NCBI GenBank assembly: GCA_026398835.1
Contig: JAPLSD010000278.1
Coordinates: forward strand, 1-5,048
DNA: 5,048 bases
Source: Pseudomonas sp.
GTDB taxonomy: Bacteria > Pseudomonadota > Gammaproteobacteria > Pseudomonadales > Pseudomonadaceae
Direction of reading: 5' to 3'
Below are positions 3,982-5,048 of the stretch, piece after piece (positions within the stretch are counted from its first letter, which is position 1; each line of letters begins with the position of its first letter). The notes under the pieces are model-generated. The model made no database searches and was not told the origin of the DNA. It saw only the letters and a list, made by a program, of their open reading frames with translations. The translations under genes and the position numbers were made by a program.

Positions 3982-5048
3982 ATGCCAAACCCCGTGCCGA
4001 TCCCTGATCAAACGCCCCGCCTGCAACTGCGCAAAATCAGCAAACGCTATCCCGGCTGCCTGGCCAACGACAGCATCGACCTGAGTATCCAACCCGGTGA
4101 GATCCACGCACTGCTCGGTGAAAACGGCGCCGGTAAAAGCACATTGATGAATATCATCTACGGCGTGACCCATGCCGACTCCGGCGAGATGATCTGGCAA
4201 GGGCAGCGGTTGACCATGCGCAACCCGGCCCAGGCGCGCAGCCTGGGGATTGGCATGGTGTTCCAGCACTTCTCGCTGTTTGAAACCCTGAGCGTGGCGC
4301 AGAACATTGCCCTGGCCATGGGCGCTGCGGCAGGCACACCCAAACAGCTGGAACCGCTTATTCGCGAAGTCTCGCAGCGTTATGGCATGGCTATTGAGCC
4401 AGAGCGGCTGGTGCACAGCCTGTCGATTGGCGAACGTCAGCGGGTGGAGATCATTCGTTGCCTGATGCAGGACATTCGCCTGCTGATTCTCGATGAGCCA
4501 ACGTCGGTGCTGACGCCGCAGGAGGCCGACGAATTGTTCGTCACCCTGCGCCGATTGGCCAGCGAGGGTTGCAGCATTCTGTTTATAAGCCACAAGCTCG
4601 GCGAGGTTCGGGCGCTGTGCCACAGCGCCACGGTACTGCGCGGTGGTCAAGTGACCGGGCACTGCGTTCCGACCGAGTGTTCGGATCAAGAGTTGGCGCG
4701 GTTGATGGTGGGTGACGCCGCAGGGCTGATCGCCGATTACCCGAAAGCCGTGGGTGGCGAAATCTTTCTGCAGGTTCAGGATCTGTCCTGGCACAACCCG
4801 GATCCGTTTGGCTGCTCGTTGAGGGAGATTGGCCTTGAAGTGCGTTGCGGCGAAATCGTCGGCATCGCAGGTGTCGCCGGGAATGGGCAGGACGAGTTGC
4901 TGGCTCTGCTCGGTGGCGAAGAATGCCTTGCTCGTATTGACGCCGCGACCATCAGCTTCGCCGGGCAAGCGGTTGCCCATTTGCGCCCGGACGCCCGGCG
5001 TGCACTCGGTTTGGCATTTGTTCCCGCCGAACGTCTGGGCCATGGCGC
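3982..5048 (+). CDS. Nucleoside/simple-sugar-type ABC transporter ATP-binding protein, N-terminal part; cut by right window edge
   Basis: Cytoplasmic ATPase of an importer. The frame is open for 355 complete codons to the window edge; the family is about 500-520 residues with two fused nucleotide-binding domains. Domain 1 is fully equipped: Walker A GENGAGKST (46-54), Q-loop Gln95 in MVFQHFSLFETL, signature LSIGERQRVEI (147-157), Walker B LLILDEPTS (167-175) and H-loop His204 in ISHK. Domain 2 starts near residue 261 and has the degenerate Walker A GVAGNGQDEL (297-306), then FVPAERLGHG (346-355). This is typical of the RbsA-like class that works with BMP-type lipoproteins and two permeases to import purine or pyrimidine nucleosides or nucleobases. 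The ATG at 3982 is the first in-frame start and fits the family N-terminus; its ribosome binding site is weak. Permease and binding-protein genes are expected beyond the right edge. Nucleobase or nucleoside as substrate is inferred from class and the RutR-like neighbour. Confidence 0.9.
   Translation, partial: MPNPVPIPDQTPRLQLRKISKRYPGCLANDSIDLSIQPGEIHALLGENGAGKSTLMNIIYGVTHADSGEMIWQGQRLTMRNPAQARSLGIGMVFQHFSLFETLSVAQNIALAMGAAAGTPKQLEPLIREVSQRYGMAIEPERLVHSLSIGERQRVEIIRCLMQDIRLLILDEPTSVLTPQEADELFVTLRRLASEGCSILFISHKLGEVRALCHSATVLRGGQVTGHCVPTECSDQELARLMVGDAAGLIADYPKAVGGEIFLQVQDLSWHNPDPFGCSLREIGLEVRCGEIVGIAGVAGNGQDELLALLGGEECLARIDAATISFAGQAVAHLRPDARRALGLAFVPAERLGHG

Noticed and set aside
3745..5043. 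Minus-strand open frame of 432 codons
   Set aside because: It is antisense to the ABC ATPase gene, whose Walker, signature and H-loop motifs are all intact. The antisense translation has no family features.
1..5048. CRISPR arrays, tRNA or rRNA genes, insertion sequences, integrases, toxin-antitoxin or defence genes
   Set aside because: I looked on both strands and saw no regular spacer-repeat array, tRNA-like cloverleaf, transposase or other mobile-element gene.

Overview
The window looks like chromosomal DNA of a fluorescent-type Pseudomonas. The proteins read as close relatives of Pseudomonas families, coding regions are GC-rich with strong third-position G/C, and the longest intergenic gap holds a repeat of the kind scattered through Pseudomonas fluorescens-group genomes. 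The assignment rests on recognition only.

Layout. (1) Positions 1-961, minus strand: the N-terminal 320 residues of an omega-amino acid/beta-alanine:pyruvate aminotransferase (bauA-like), running off the left edge. (2) 962-1085: divergent promoter region with a sigma-54-type -24/-12 element pointing at bauA. (3) 1086-2006, plus: LysR-type regulator, bauR-like. (4) 2007-2098: short gap with two perfect-arm inverted repeats around a candidate sigma-70 promoter. (5) 2099-2761, plus: TetR-type regulator of the RutR (nucleobase-sensing) branch. (6) 2775-3356, plus: YigZ/IMPACT-family protein, 13 bp behind the TetR gene. (7) 3357-3981: a 625-bp gap with no convincing gene. It holds a dispersed Pseudomonas-type repeat, an imperfect 38-bp direct repeat whose two copies each carry a perfect DnaA box, several inverted repeats, and a sigma-54-type element just before the next gene. 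(8) 3982-5048, plus: the N-terminal 355 residues of a double-domain ABC ATPase of the nucleoside/simple-sugar (BMP-associated) class, running off the right edge.

How the genes may fit together (inference). Reductive uracil breakdown yields beta-alanine, which BauA transaminates. A RutR-type regulator senses nucleobases in its characterised relative. The ABC ATPase belongs to a class importing nucleosides or nucleobases. Uptake, sensing and end-product use would then sit side by side. The two catabolic genes each carry a GG-N10-GC sigma-54-type element at a sensible distance from the start codon, which suggests nitrogen or carbon/nitrogen-balance control. YigZ has no obvious link to this theme. 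No wholly new system is evident. The least explained part is the 3.36-3.98 kb gap.
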